A program made the translations under genes and the position numbers. Below are positions 36,405-44,535 of a DNA stretch of 64,000 nucleotides, piece by piece (the first letter of the stretch is position 1; the number at the start of each line of letters is the position of its first letter). The notes below the pieces were generated by a model that had not been told where the DNA came from, did no database searches, and saw only the letters and a program-made list of their open reading frames with translations. Source of the stretch: an uncultured Fretibacterium sp. Lineage in GTDB: Bacteria > Synergistota > Synergistia > Synergistales > Aminobacteriaceae. The stretch spans positions 124,001-188,000 of the forward strand of contig CAMGZM010000001.1 of assembly GCA_946183145.1 (NCBI GenBank). Direction: 5' to 3'.

Positions 36405-36446
36405 ATTAAACCCCGTGAATTAGATTTTACACTAAATCACAGGGTC
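36405..36446 (-). terminator. terminator after the hydroxyacid dehydrogenase gene
   Basis: On the minus strand CCCTGTGATTTAG and CTAATTCACGGGG pair with small mismatches, followed by TTTAATTTTATTT. It lies between the dehydrogenase stop and the tolC start. Confidence 0.7.
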
Positions 36447-36480
36447 AAGTATATTCGCTTTGCTTGAAGACTTTGTGAAG

Positions 36481-37377
36481 TTACCCGCGTGTTATCTCCG
36501 TGTTTGCCATTTTCTCATAGACTTTTGCGAGCGCGCTGTGATCTTCCTGCCCGCAGCCGTCGCCGTGAAGAATCTTCATCATTTCCGCAACCTGTACCGT
36601 TAAAGGTATCGGACTGTCTACAGCTTTAGCCGCGTCCATGACATTCGCCAAGTCCTTGATGTGAAGATCGATCTTGAAGCCGGGCTTGAAGTTGCGATCC
36701 ATAATCATCGGTGCTTTTGCGTCCATAACTGTAGAGCCTGCGAGTCCTCCGCGTATTGCCTGATAGATGGCCTCAGGATTAACACCTGCTTTCTTGCCGA
36801 GCATTAACGCTTCACTTACTGCCGCGATGTTTACAGCAACAACAATCTGATTGCAGAGTTTCGTAACATTTCCCGCGCCGATTTCACCGCATAATACGAC
36901 ACTTGAACCCATAGCCTTTAACACCGGCTCGAATTTCGCAAAGACTTCTTTCTTTCCTCCGACCATGAAACTCAATGTACCGTCAATAGCTTTAGGTTCA
37001 CCGCCTGAAACAGGAGCGTCAAGCATATCGATTCCCTTTTTGGCTAATGCGTCTGCAATTTCGCGGCTCGCAATGGGATTGATTGATGACATATCTATGA
37101 ATGCCGCGCCTTTCTCCATGTGGTCGGCTACTTTGTCATCCTCAAGCATAACGCTTTTTACGTGGGGCGAATTGGGGAGCATCGTCAAAACAAGCTCGAC
37201 TCCCTTTGCTGCGTCTACAGCGTTGGCGGCCTTTACGGCTTTTCCCTTCGCGAACTCTACAACCTCATCTGCTACTGCTGCTGTGCGGTCATAAACGCGT
37301 AACTCATGGCCGGCTTTGACGAGATTTTTAGCCATAGGTTTGCCCATGATGCCAAGTCCGATAAATCCTATTTTCAT
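36481..37377 (-). CDS. garR: 2-hydroxy-3-oxopropionate / 3-hydroxyisobutyrate-type dehydrogenase
   Basis: The ATG at 37377 follows AGAGAGG, and the protein then begins MKIGFIGLGIMGKPMAKNL, the NAD(P)-binding GxGxxG loop. The substrate-binding DAPVSGGEPKAIDG and catalytic lysine region GAGNVTKLCNQI identify the beta-hydroxyacid dehydrogenase family. The set of residues fits tartronate semialdehyde reductase (GarR), but 3-hydroxyisobutyrate dehydrogenase cannot be excluded. 298 residues. It follows the PP2C gene after 40 bp, with which it may share a transcript. Confidence 0.88.
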   Translation of the reverse strand: MKIGFIGLGIMGKPMAKNLVKAGHELRVYDRTAAVADEVVEFAKGKAVKAANAVDAAKGVELVLTMLPNSPHVKSVMLEDDKVADHMEKGAAFIDMSSINPIASREIADALAKKGIDMLDAPVSGGEPKAIDGTLSFMVGGKKEVFAKFEPVLKAMGSSVVLCGEIGAGNVTKLCNQIVVAVNIAAVSEALMLGKKAGVNPEAIYQAIRGGLAGSTVMDAKAPMIMDRNFKPGFKIDLHIKDLANVMDAAKAVDSPIPLTVQVAEMMKILHGDGCGQEDHSALAKVYEKMANTEITRG

Positions 37378-37417
37378 TTTTGTGTTGCCTCTCTTTTTGT
37401 GGAATGAATGTATTATA

Positions 37418-38203
37418 TCAGACTGCAATATCAATCACTATGCAAGTAACGTTATCGACTCCGCCTTTCATGAGCGCGGCTTCTGTGAGGGCGTTCACGG
37501 TGTCTTCAGGCGAGTCATAATTCTTCATGAGACCCGAAATTTCGCGGTGAGTCAGCATCTTGTTGAGACCGTCAGAGCAGAGAAGGACTCTTTTGTTCTC
37601 GTCATACCCTAAGAGGCCGTAAATGTCGGGTGATGAGTCTGCTTTATCCGCTCCCATTCCTATATAGCGCGTGAGTACGTTGCTCCATCGTGAGTTTTCT
37701 GCGTTCTTTGCGCTGAGGCGGCCTTCCTGTATCATCTCTTCTGCTACTGTGTGATCGTAATTGACGCGTAATAATGTTCCGTTTCTGTCGAGCCTGTGAC
37801 AACGCGAGTCGCCTAAGTTGTATGCGGTGAAAAAGTTTTTTCCGAACACAGCAAGTATCATCGTCGTGCCAGTCTGAATATTACGCTCGTTCATCAAGGC
37901 TGTGAGTTTTGAGTTAGCGTCTTTCACGAAAGAGTCTACTGCTTCATGTTCGCACGTAAGAATCTCATGAAAATTCTGCGACAAAGTTTCAGCCGCCGTT
38001 AATGAAGCAATTTCCCCGCAGTCATGGCCGCCCATACCGTCAAAAACAGCAAAGACACAAGGAACATCAGCGACTCCCTTCATGAAAAAAGGCTTGTCAT
38101 ATTCTGAAGGTGTCATGAAAATACCGTTGCAGAAAAAATTATCCTCGTTGTTCGTTCTTACTTTGCCGACATCTGAACGCACAGCAAATTTCACGCCCGC
38201 CAT
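37418..38203 (-). CDS. PP2C-family protein serine/threonine phosphatase
   Basis: The ATG at 38203 is preferred over a GTG at 38215, because AGGTGA sits just before and overlaps the latter. The N-terminus MAGVKFAVRSDVGKVRTNNEDNF carries the DxGxxRxxNED metal motif, with VFDGMGGHDCGEIAS, RCHRLD and LCSDGLNKML as further PP2C motifs. It is soluble, 261 residues. In bacteria these act with Ser/Thr kinases; no kinase is nearby. It is 12 bp after the CsgG-like gene. Confidence 0.92.
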   Translation of the reverse strand: MAGVKFAVRSDVGKVRTNNEDNFFCNGIFMTPSEYDKPFFMKGVADVPCVFAVFDGMGGHDCGEIASLTAAETLSQNFHEILTCEHEAVDSFVKDANSKLTALMNERNIQTGTTMILAVFGKNFFTAYNLGDSRCHRLDRNGTLLRVNYDHTVAEEMIQEGRLSAKNAENSRWSNVLTRYIGMGADKADSSPDIYGLLGYDENKRVLLCSDGLNKMLTHREISGLMKNYDSPEDTVNALTEAALMKGGVDNVTCIVIDIAV

Positions 38204-38215
38204 GATGATTTTCAC

Positions 38216-39097
38216 CTAACGTGATTGCGCAAAACCGTTTTTCTTGAGTGCTTTAAGCTCTATAGCGTTTACGGGAAAAACTTTGTCGCCCTCTTCTACG
38301 AGTGATATATTTCCCATTCCCTTTTCAGCCCGCACGGCCTTGCATGAGTTCTCCGTCGCATAAGTAACTTTCACGACAGCGAGATTCATCTCTTCATCTC
38401 CTGAGACTGTGTATATCCGGTAATAGCCTCCTTTGTTCGCTCCGTTCATTGTCCCCAAGTCTATTGTGATTTCTTTGCCTTCTTTTTGTGTTACTGTCGG
38501 GAAATATCCTGTTAATTTTTCGAGGACTTTGAGAGTCAATTTTGATGATAATTCTGATATTGCGCCCGCGTCCATTCCGCTCAAGTTTGAACTCCCTTTT
38601 GAGACTCCGTAAATGCTGATATTGTTTCCTCCCTGTGCCGCCCGTCCGAAGGCTGAGTCTGACATTACTTCTTTTCCCGTCTCAGTGTCATAAACTTTTA
38701 TCTCTGCTTCTGCGCGTGTTTCTTCTTTGTGAGAACTTACGATAACGATTCCGCTGTTCTTTGAAGTCCGCTTGAAACTTGTTACTGTTCCGGCGATGAC
38801 ATATTTGCATTTCGCGAGCTTTCCGATTTGGATTGCTGTCTCTTTTGAGATATTTCCCGCCAAAGGAATAGTATTCTGCGTTGCGATCATCATCATCTGT
38901 TCGGTACTCATGACAGAAAATTTCTCAGAAAGTCCGAGCATCTGCGCAAACGTATCACTTACCGCCGCGGCAAATCCTCCCTCAATTCCTGCGCTGCTCT
39001 GAAACCTCAGGACACCCGCACGGATTCTTTCGTCAGCCTCGGCAGTGAATGAAGTGCATAAAACGACAGCCAGCAATGAAAACGCTAACTTCTTCAT
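38216..39097 (-). CDS. CsgG-like secreted protein
   Basis: The ATG at 39097 follows AGGAGGAAAG; the 24 residues upstream in frame are not a signal. The product has a signal peptide (MKKLAFSLLAVVLCTSFTAEA) and then RIRAGVLRFQSSAG, with KYVIAGTVTSFKR and ETRAEAEIKVYDTETGKEV, the core strands of CsgG/curli-assembly-type proteins, which are also seen in penicillin-binding-protein activators. 293 residues. Location is periplasm or outer membrane. The C-terminus has extra beta segments. Confidence 0.75.
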   Translation of the reverse strand: MKKLAFSLLAVVLCTSFTAEADERIRAGVLRFQSSAGIEGGFAAAVSDTFAQMLGLSEKFSVMSTEQMMMIATQNTIPLAGNISKETAIQIGKLAKCKYVIAGTVTSFKRTSKNSGIVIVSSHKEETRAEAEIKVYDTETGKEVMSDSAFGRAAQGGNNISIYGVSKGSSNLSGMDAGAISELSSKLTLKVLEKLTGYFPTVTQKEGKEITIDLGTMNGANKGGYYRIYTVSGDEEMNLAVVKVTYATENSCKAVRAEKGMGNISLVEEGDKVFPVNAIELKALKKNGFAQSR

Positions 39098-39167
39098 GAA
39101 AATCTTTCCTCCTGAAAAAAAATTTGTGATAATGACGGATATTCTAACAGAAAGTACAATAACGGCC

Positions 39168-39788
39168 ATGAATAAATTAAACCGCGATTTTTATTCGCAT
39201 GATGCTTGTTACGTTGCAGAGAAATTAATCGGTAAAATTCTCGTTCACGAATCGAATGACGGGCTCACATCGGGAATTATCGTAGAGGCTGAAGCGTACA
39301 GAGGCCCGGAGGACAAAGCAGCTCACAGTTACGCCGGAAAACGAACATCACGAACCGAAATCATGTATCACGAAGGCGGGCTCGCGTATGTATATCTCAT
39401 CTACGGAATGTATTACTGCTTCAACGTTACTGCGAGTTATCCGGGAAAACCTGAGGCTGTATTGATACGCGCAATAGAACCGCTTGAAGGAATCGAGCTG
39501 ATGATTCGCAGACGCAAAATTTCTCGTGTGATTGATTTGTGCAACGGGCCGGGAAAATTGTGCAGTGCGATGGGAATAACGAGGGAGCATTACGGAATCG
39601 ATTTGTGCGGTGATGAGCTGTACATTACGGAGGGCGTGAAAGATTTTCGGGTTAAGACTTCGGAACGGGTTAATATTGATTACGCTGAAGAGTGCAGAAA
39701 ATTCTTGTGGCGTTACTTTGCTGACGGGAATAAATTTGTCTCAAAGGTAAAAGAAAACCGCCCGCAAATTTCTACGGACGGCAATTAA
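39168..39788 (+). CDS. DNA-3-methyladenine glycosylase (Mpg/AAG family)
   Basis: The protein begins MNKLNRDFYSHDACYVAEKLIG. Its active site is VEAEAYRGPEDKAAHSYAG (catalytic Glu), followed by MYHEGGLAYVYLIYGMYYCFNV and the VLIRAIEP segment of the AAG family. It removes alkylated purines from DNA. An alternative ATG at 39132 would add 12 residues; neither has a strong ribosome site. At 206 residues it is normal for bacterial AAG. Divergent from the CsgG-like gene, from which it is separated by about 70 bp. Confidence 0.92.
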   Translation: MNKLNRDFYSHDACYVAEKLIGKILVHESNDGLTSGIIVEAEAYRGPEDKAAHSYAGKRTSRTEIMYHEGGLAYVYLIYGMYYCFNVTASYPGKPEAVLIRAIEPLEGIELMIRRRKISRVIDLCNGPGKLCSAMGITREHYGIDLCGDELYITEGVKDFRVKTSERVNIDYAEECRKFLWRYFADGNKFVSKVKENRPQISTDGN

Positions 39789-39821
39789 TTTTTGCTGTTA
39801 CGATTCTTTTTGCGTCAAAAT

Positions 39822-40463
39822 TTATTCGGGATCTTTTCCCCATAAACCTTTCTTTTGTTCGCGCGCTTCTCTCTGAATGTAGACGAATATATTTGAGTAC
39901 CGGGAGTTAGGCTGTACCGTCATAAGCTGTGCATATCCTCCCTCAAGAAGTATTGCGTTGAACATGTACTTGCGGATTGCGGACTCATCATCAAGCTGTT
40001 TCTTTGTTGGTTCTTTGAGCCATACATAAGCGAGCATTCTGTCGTAACGGTCTCTGACTCCCACGTCAGTTTGAAGCCATACAGTTTTACCGTCAAGTTG
40101 AGACTTCGTGAAGTTGCTTGCCTCTTTGCCGTAATAGCCTACTGGTTTTGTTGGGTGAACTGTTTCGGGGGTATCAACACCGAGCATTCTCACGCGCTCT
40201 TTAAGGTACTTGCTTCCGTCGTCAAAAAGGAATGAGATAATCATCGTGTCGCCGTCAACGACTCTCTCAACCTTTGCTTTGTAGACGGTGTTGCGCCGAA
40301 TTTCGAGGGACTCTAAAGCGTTAGGGCCTTTGTGGTAATGATATTCGCCTGTTTCCTTGTCGTAATGCCCGCCGTTTTTGTCGAGCTTCCCCGGATGAGC
40401 GGAGGCCGTTAATGTCATGGCCAGTACGAGAATTGCAGAGAGAATGAATCTTAACTTACGCAT
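39822..40463 (-). CDS. secreted thermonuclease (SNase-like) with YHYH N-terminus
   Basis: A signal peptide (cleavage after LTASA) is followed by GGHYDKETGEYHYHKGP, a YHYH-type motif found before many SNase domains. The nuclease domain has AKVERVVDGDTMII, RVRMLGVDTPE and a late REAREQKKGLW, the family ending; the catalytic arginines, aspartate and glutamate are in place. 213 residues. It should act on extracellular or periplasmic DNA or RNA. Stands alone. Confidence 0.92.
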   Translation of the reverse strand: MRKLRFILSAILVLAMTLTASAHPGKLDKNGGHYDKETGEYHYHKGPNALESLEIRRNTVYKAKVERVVDGDTMIISFLFDDGSKYLKERVRMLGVDTPETVHPTKPVGYYGKEASNFTKSQLDGKTVWLQTDVGVRDRYDRMLAYVWLKEPTKKQLDDESAIRKYMFNAILLEGGYAQLMTVQPNSRYSNIFVYIQREAREQKKGLWGKDPE

Positions 40464-40523
40464 GAATGAATCAATCCTTTCACAGAAAATTGAAACGGGA
40501 AATATAATAGCACAGTGATAATT

Positions 40524-41294
40524 TCACGCTGACAAATCATAAATCACCCTCACAAAGAACAATGCAAGAACAACAAGTATCACAGGCCGGACAGCTTTTG
40601 AGCCGCCCTTCTCGAAGAACTTTGCGCCGATGTAATTTCCTGCGATGCTGAAGAGTCCCGCAATGATTCCGATTGGGATATTCACTTTGTCATTCATTAG
40701 GTAGACAGCAAGAGCTGAGACTCCCGTCGCAAAATTTATCGCCTTTGTTACGCCGTTAGCTTTCTGAACGCTGAGACCTGCTGCCCCGGCCATGAGCAAC
40801 AACATAAACGTTCCCGCGCCCGGCCCGTAAAAGCCGTCGTAAAACCCCGTGCTTAACGCCACAAGAGCGCAGATAATGTACGTTCGTGATGTGATTACGT
40901 CAGCAGAGTCTTTATGTTCGCGCAATAAGTCCTGACTCCTGAAGACGTACCAAGCTGTTACGGGAATGATTGCGAGCATAAGAATCTTGAACGCGTAATC
41001 GTCAATCAACAGTGCGGTTTTTGCGCCGAGTGAAGAGCCTATGAACGCGAAAATTATTCCGACAGCAGAAAGTTTCAGGGGCATATAGCCATCACGCAGG
41101 AACTTCATTAACGCCGTGAATGTTCCCATTGCCGAGCTGATTTTGTTTGTGCCGATCGCGAAAATCACGGGGAAGCCTGAAATGATGTACGCAGGAAGAG
41201 TGATTAATCCTCCGCCCCCGCCTATTGCGTCAACGACTCCGCCGATGAATATCAACGGGCAAATTATGAATAGCTGTGATAATGTCCAGTCCAT
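40524..41294 (-). CDS. TauE/SafE-family sulfite/anion exporter
   Basis: The 256-residue protein has eight hydrophobic segments and the duplicated signature: GGVVDAIGGGGGLITLPA near the N-terminus and GFYDGFYGPGAGTFMLL in the second half. Members export sulfite, sulfoacetate or related anions; substrate not assignable. Its ATG shares one base with the purD stop (TAATG), so it is translated with purD at the end of the purine run. Confidence 0.9.
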   Translation of the reverse strand: MDWTLSQLFIICPLIFIGGVVDAIGGGGGLITLPAYIISGFPVIFAIGTNKISSAMGTFTALMKFLRDGYMPLKLSAVGIIFAFIGSSLGAKTALLIDDYAFKILMLAIIPVTAWYVFRSQDLLREHKDSADVITSRTYIICALVALSTGFYDGFYGPGAGTFMLLLMAGAAGLSVQKANGVTKAINFATGVSALAVYLMNDKVNIPIGIIAGLFSIAGNYIGAKFFEKGGSKAVRPVILVVLALFFVRVIYDLSA

Positions 41295-42550
41295 TAACAG
41301 CCGCCTATGTCCGAACGGTAACGCATTCCGTCAAAAGAAATTTTGCTGACTGCCTCATATGCTTTTGAGCGCGCCGACTCTAAATCGTCATCAACGGCAT
41401 TAACGGCTAAGACTCTTCCGCCTGATGTGAAAAATTTTCCGTCCTCCGATTTTGTTCCCGCGTGGAAGATCTCAACGCCCGGAATTTTCCCAGCGTCCCC
41501 GAAATCAATCGGGTAACCAGTGAGATATGACCCGGGATAACCAGCAGACGCGCACACAACACAGCATGAAGCACCCTTGCGGAATTTCACCGGGCAATCG
41601 GATAATTTTTCCTCACGTACGGCAATCATAACATCAAGCAAATCTGACTCCATCAATGGCAAAACGGCTTCTGCTTCTGGGTCTCCGAATCTGCAATTGT
41701 ATTCGATAACTTTCGGGCCTTCATTCGTGAGCATGAGACCGAAATACAAGCAGCCTTTGAAGGTTCGTCCTTCTTTGTTCATTGCGTTGATTGTGGGAAG
41801 AAATATCGTCCTCATACATTCGTCAGCAATTTCGGGAGTGTAATACGGGTTCGGTGCGATTACTCCCATTCCGCCGGTGTTAGGGCCTTTGTTGCCGTCA
41901 TAAGCGCGCTTGTGATCCATTGATGAGACCATAGGGACAATCGTTTTGCCGTCAGTGAACGCAAGCACAGTAACTTCATGGCCGGATAAGCATTCCTCAA
42001 TCAAAATTTTCTCACCGCTTGCGCCGAATGATTTATCCTTCATGCACGAGATTATTGCGTCTTTTGCCTGCTGGAAATTTTCTGCGACCGTAACGCCTTT
42101 TCCCTTTGCGAGGCCGTCAGCCTTAATGACGATGGGACAATCTGATAACGCCGCGTGTGATAATGCCTTGTCGATGTCGGAAAAAATTTTGTAGCCTGCT
42201 GTGGGAATGTGATATTTTGTCATGAGTTTTTTTGCAAAAATCTTGCTGCTCTCAATTAATGCTGCTTTCTTTGTGGGGCCGAAACATTTAACGCCTTCAG
42301 CCTCTAATCTGTCTACAGCTCCCAAAGCTAAAGGGTCATCGGGTGCGACGATTGCGAAATCGATTGCGTGAGTGTGAACGAATGAGATTATGCCGTCAAT
42401 GTCTTCTGCTGAAATTTTGACGCATTCAGCGAGCTGAGATATTCCGCCGTTGCCTGGAAGGGCGTAAATCTTGCTGACTTTGGGATTCTTTGCGATTAGG
42501 GAGGTGATAACGTGTTCGCGTCCGCCTCCGCCGATTATTAGTATGTTCAT
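41294..42550 (-). CDS. purD: phosphoribosylamine-glycine ligase
   Basis: This ATP-grasp enzyme makes GAR from phosphoribosylamine. The N-terminus MNILIIGGGGREHVITS, the KADGLAKGKGVTVA loop, MVSSMDHKRAYDGNKGPNTGGMG and YNCRFGDPEAEAVLPLM are all PurD hallmarks. 418 residues, normal. GAAAGAAGG precedes the ATG. Part of the 5' end is repeated just upstream (43024-43100). Confidence 0.97.
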   Translation of the reverse strand: MNILIIGGGGREHVITSLIAKNPKVSKIYALPGNGGISQLAECVKISAEDIDGIISFVHTHAIDFAIVAPDDPLALGAVDRLEAEGVKCFGPTKKAALIESSKIFAKKLMTKYHIPTAGYKIFSDIDKALSHAALSDCPIVIKADGLAKGKGVTVAENFQQAKDAIISCMKDKSFGASGEKILIEECLSGHEVTVLAFTDGKTIVPMVSSMDHKRAYDGNKGPNTGGMGVIAPNPYYTPEIADECMRTIFLPTINAMNKEGRTFKGCLYFGLMLTNEGPKVIEYNCRFGDPEAEAVLPLMESDLLDVMIAVREEKLSDCPVKFRKGASCCVVCASAGYPGSYLTGYPIDFGDAGKIPGVEIFHAGTKSEDGKFFTSGGRVLAVNAVDDDLESARSKAYEAVSKISFDGMRYRSDIGGC

Positions 42551-42572
42551 GTTGAGCCTTCTTTCTTTAGGG

Positions 42573-42809
42573 TTATGAAAGACCTAATATTTTTTCAGCT
42601 TCATCAGCAGGGATAAATTCATGACAGTCTTTATCCTGTTCAATTTCCGCCAGCATCTGCAAGTCAAATTCATCTGGTTCTGTTTCTGGTATGCTGTACC
42701 AGTCTGCCGAATGAGCAAACTCGTTTGTGATAAACTCCCACAACTTTAAAGCAGATGCGTTATCCATTACGGTAACAGCTCCGAATATTCGTTCCTTAAT
42801 TGCGTTCAA
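42573..42809 (-). CDS. probable antitoxin of a RelE-type toxin-antitoxin pair
   Basis: The TTG at 42809 is used, with AGAGGA ten bases upstream. The 78-residue product is acidic; the C-terminal part EFDLQMLAEIEQDKDCHEFIPADEAEKILG matches short antitoxins that wrap RelE-like toxins, although no DNA-binding domain is evident. It lies 6 bp after the toxin gene, in toxin-first order. It is inserted between purH and purD. Confidence 0.65.
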   Translation of the reverse strand: MNAIKERIFGAVTVMDNASALKLWEFITNEFAHSADWYSIPETEPDEFDLQMLAEIEQDKDCHEFIPADEAEKILGLS

Positions 42810-42815
42810 TCAGTT

Positions 42816-43031
42816 TTATCCTCTTTTATTAATGAAAATGATATGGCCGTCATGGTCGAAAATCACTCTGTAACTTCCGACCCGTAACCTGTAGCCATTT
42901 CTGCCCTGAAGTTTTATGATGTCGCCCTCTGGAATTTGCTTTATTGCCTGCACGATAAGTTGACGAATACGCAAGGGCTGTTTATTCAGGAATTTGATTG
43001 CCTGCTTTGAGTACTGAATCTCATTAAGCAT
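42816..43031 (-). CDS. RelE/ParE-family toxin, short C-terminus
   Basis: The 71-residue protein has the RelE core: YSKQAIKFLNKQPLRIRQLI, then GRNGYRLRVGSYRVIFD with basic residues that act on mRNA. The usual end (RGDVYK-like) is missing after FINKRG, so it is about 15 residues short and may be weak or inactive. Its ATG overlaps the stop of a 19-codon copy of the purD start (GATGCTTAA), which probably supplies its ribosome loading. Partner antitoxin follows. Confidence 0.75.
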   Translation of the reverse strand: MLNEIQYSKQAIKFLNKQPLRIRQLIVQAIKQIPEGDIIKLQGRNGYRLRVGSYRVIFDHDGHIIFINKRG

Positions 43032-43100
43032 CTTCTGCGATTGTGTGTTCGCGTCCGCCTCCGCTGATTATGAACATGTTCATGTGATTGCTTCTTTCGT
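43024..43100 (-). repeat. partial duplicate of the purD 5' end with its ribosome site
   Basis: On the minus strand ACGAAAGAAGCAATCAC is followed by ATGAACATGTTCATAATC and GGAGGCGGACGCGAACAC, nearly the same as AAAGAAAGAAGGCTCAAC and the first 13 codons of purD at 42550. The copy encodes a 19-residue peptide starting MNMFIISGGGREHT and stops inside the toxin start codon. It looks like a scar left when the toxin-antitoxin pair entered the purD start. Confidence 0.75.
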
Positions 43101-44230
43101 TAGTGATGGAACAATCTCCTGCCCGTCATAACCATAGCCATCCCGTAATCATCGCAAGCCTTAATCACTAAGTCATCGCGGATTGATCCTCCCGGCTGCG
43201 CTACAAACTTCACACCGCTCAACCTCGCACGCTCTATACTGTCAGGGAACGGGAAGAAAGCATCACTTCCGAGACTCGCGCCTGCATTCTGTGAGATGAA
43301 GCTCCGTTTTTCGTCAGCACTCAGAAAATCACCGCCAAGCATTGACGATATAGCGTTGTCCCTTTCAGGCCGTCCCAAATCATCGCGGAACTCAAGCTCC
43401 AACACTTTCGGATGTTCACGGAGCAAACGCAAGTCTGCCTTATCACACGCAAGCCTCACACAGTGCAATCTTGACTGCTGACCAGCCCCGACTCCTAACG
43501 TCTGTCCGTCCTTCGTAACACATACTGAGTTTGACTGCGTATATTTCAGCGTGATTAGTGCGAGAGTCAAATCTCTTCTTGCGGATTCGGGAATGTCTTT
43601 GCGGACTGTTACGGGCGAGTCATATTTCGACGGCTCAATTACGGGTGCTGTGTTCCGTCCCTGCTCAAACGTTATCCCGAAAATGTCGCGGGTTTCTGTT
43701 GACACTGGCTCATAATCCGGGTCAATCTTAACGACTGCGTAATTTCCTTTGCGTTTTGACTTGAGAATTTCGAGGGCTTCTGGAGTGTATGAAGGCGCGA
43801 TTATTCCGTCTGAGACTTCACGCTTGATGAACATCGCGGTTATCTCGTCGCATTCGTCGCTCAACGCTATCCAGTCCCCGAATGATGACAATCTGTCTGT
43901 GCCTCTTGCGCGCACATATGCACAAGCCAGCGGGGAGTCGTTTATGCTGAGATTTGAGTCGACAAAGAAGAGTTTTCGTTCTGTTTCTGTGAGAGGGAGT
44001 CCGATTGCTGCGCCTGCGGGACTCACGTGCTTGAATGAAGCTGCTGACGGAAGATTGAGACTCGCTTTCAGTTCGCGGACTAACTGCCACGAGTTGAGAG
44101 CGTCAAGAAAATTTATGTAGCCCGGCCTGCCGTTGAAAATTTCGATGGGCAATTCGCTTCCGTCCCTCATGAAAATTTTTGCTGGTGTCTGATTCGGATT
44201 CGTTCCGTATTTCAGCTCGTATTCTTTCAT
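43100..44230 (-). CDS. purH: stand-alone AICAR transformylase (PurH formyltransferase domain)
   Basis: The 376-residue protein consists only of the AICARFT domain; the MGS-type IMP cyclohydrolase domain that precedes it in normal PurH (about 510-525 residues) is absent. The KYGTNPNQTPAKIF start and SFKHVSPAGAAIG, with the catalytic Lys-His, are typical, as are KYTQSNSVCV and GAGQQSRLHCVRLA. It formylates AICAR to FAICAR. The missing cyclohydrolase activity is most likely supplied by the PurO-like domain fused to PurN in the same gene run. Confidence 0.92.
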   Translation of the reverse strand: MKEYELKYGTNPNQTPAKIFMRDGSELPIEIFNGRPGYINFLDALNSWQLVRELKASLNLPSAASFKHVSPAGAAIGLPLTETERKLFFVDSNLSINDSPLACAYVRARGTDRLSSFGDWIALSDECDEITAMFIKREVSDGIIAPSYTPEALEILKSKRKGNYAVVKIDPDYEPVSTETRDIFGITFEQGRNTAPVIEPSKYDSPVTVRKDIPESARRDLTLALITLKYTQSNSVCVTKDGQTLGVGAGQQSRLHCVRLACDKADLRLLREHPKVLELEFRDDLGRPERDNAISSMLGGDFLSADEKRSFISQNAGASLGSDAFFPFPDSIERARLSGVKFVAQPGGSIRDDLVIKACDDYGMAMVMTGRRLFHH

Positions 44231-44255
44231 TGATTTTCACTGCTACGTAAAAAGT

Positions 44256-44450
44256 GTTATTTCGTGTTACCGACACTTTTTCGACCGTTCCTCATTCTTT
44301 CCGTATTTCTACAGCATTTCCTGCCCTCGTTCGCCGTAGCTAATAGAGTTGGTTCGGCAGTCCAGAGGCTTTTACTTCCCGCGTAGCCCGCGGTAGCTAT
44401 GTTTCCATAGAATTTTCATTTTATTGGTCGTTTTGCATCTCACACCCCGG
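44256..44450 (-). mobile_element. solo end of a TnpB-type element, internally deleted
   Basis: The 305-base gap 44231-44535 has no complete gene. Read on the minus strand it holds GGGGTGTGAGATGC, like the GGAGGTGTGAGAATGC at the tnpB start (50255-50270). Then come GGGAAGTAAAAGCCTCTGGA, TTAGCTACGGCGAACGAGGGC and GAATGAGGAACG, which match in order GGGGAGTTGAAGCCTCTGGA, TTAGTAGCGAGTAAC and GAATGAGGAAGGAACG after the intact tnpB (51475-51560). The reading frame between is lost. So this is a related element reduced to its ends, in the middle of the purine run. Confidence 0.6.
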
Positions 44451-44535
44451 CACGTAGCAGATTATTCCTCCTTTTATCTTTTGTCAAGGTGCTGTGAGTA
44501 ACACTAATTATCATAATTTTTCTCAAAAATAGGAG

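Noticed and set aside
43024-43083. 19-codon frame starting like PurD
   Set aside because: It is a fragment of a duplicated purD leader, not an independent gene; kept as a repeat.
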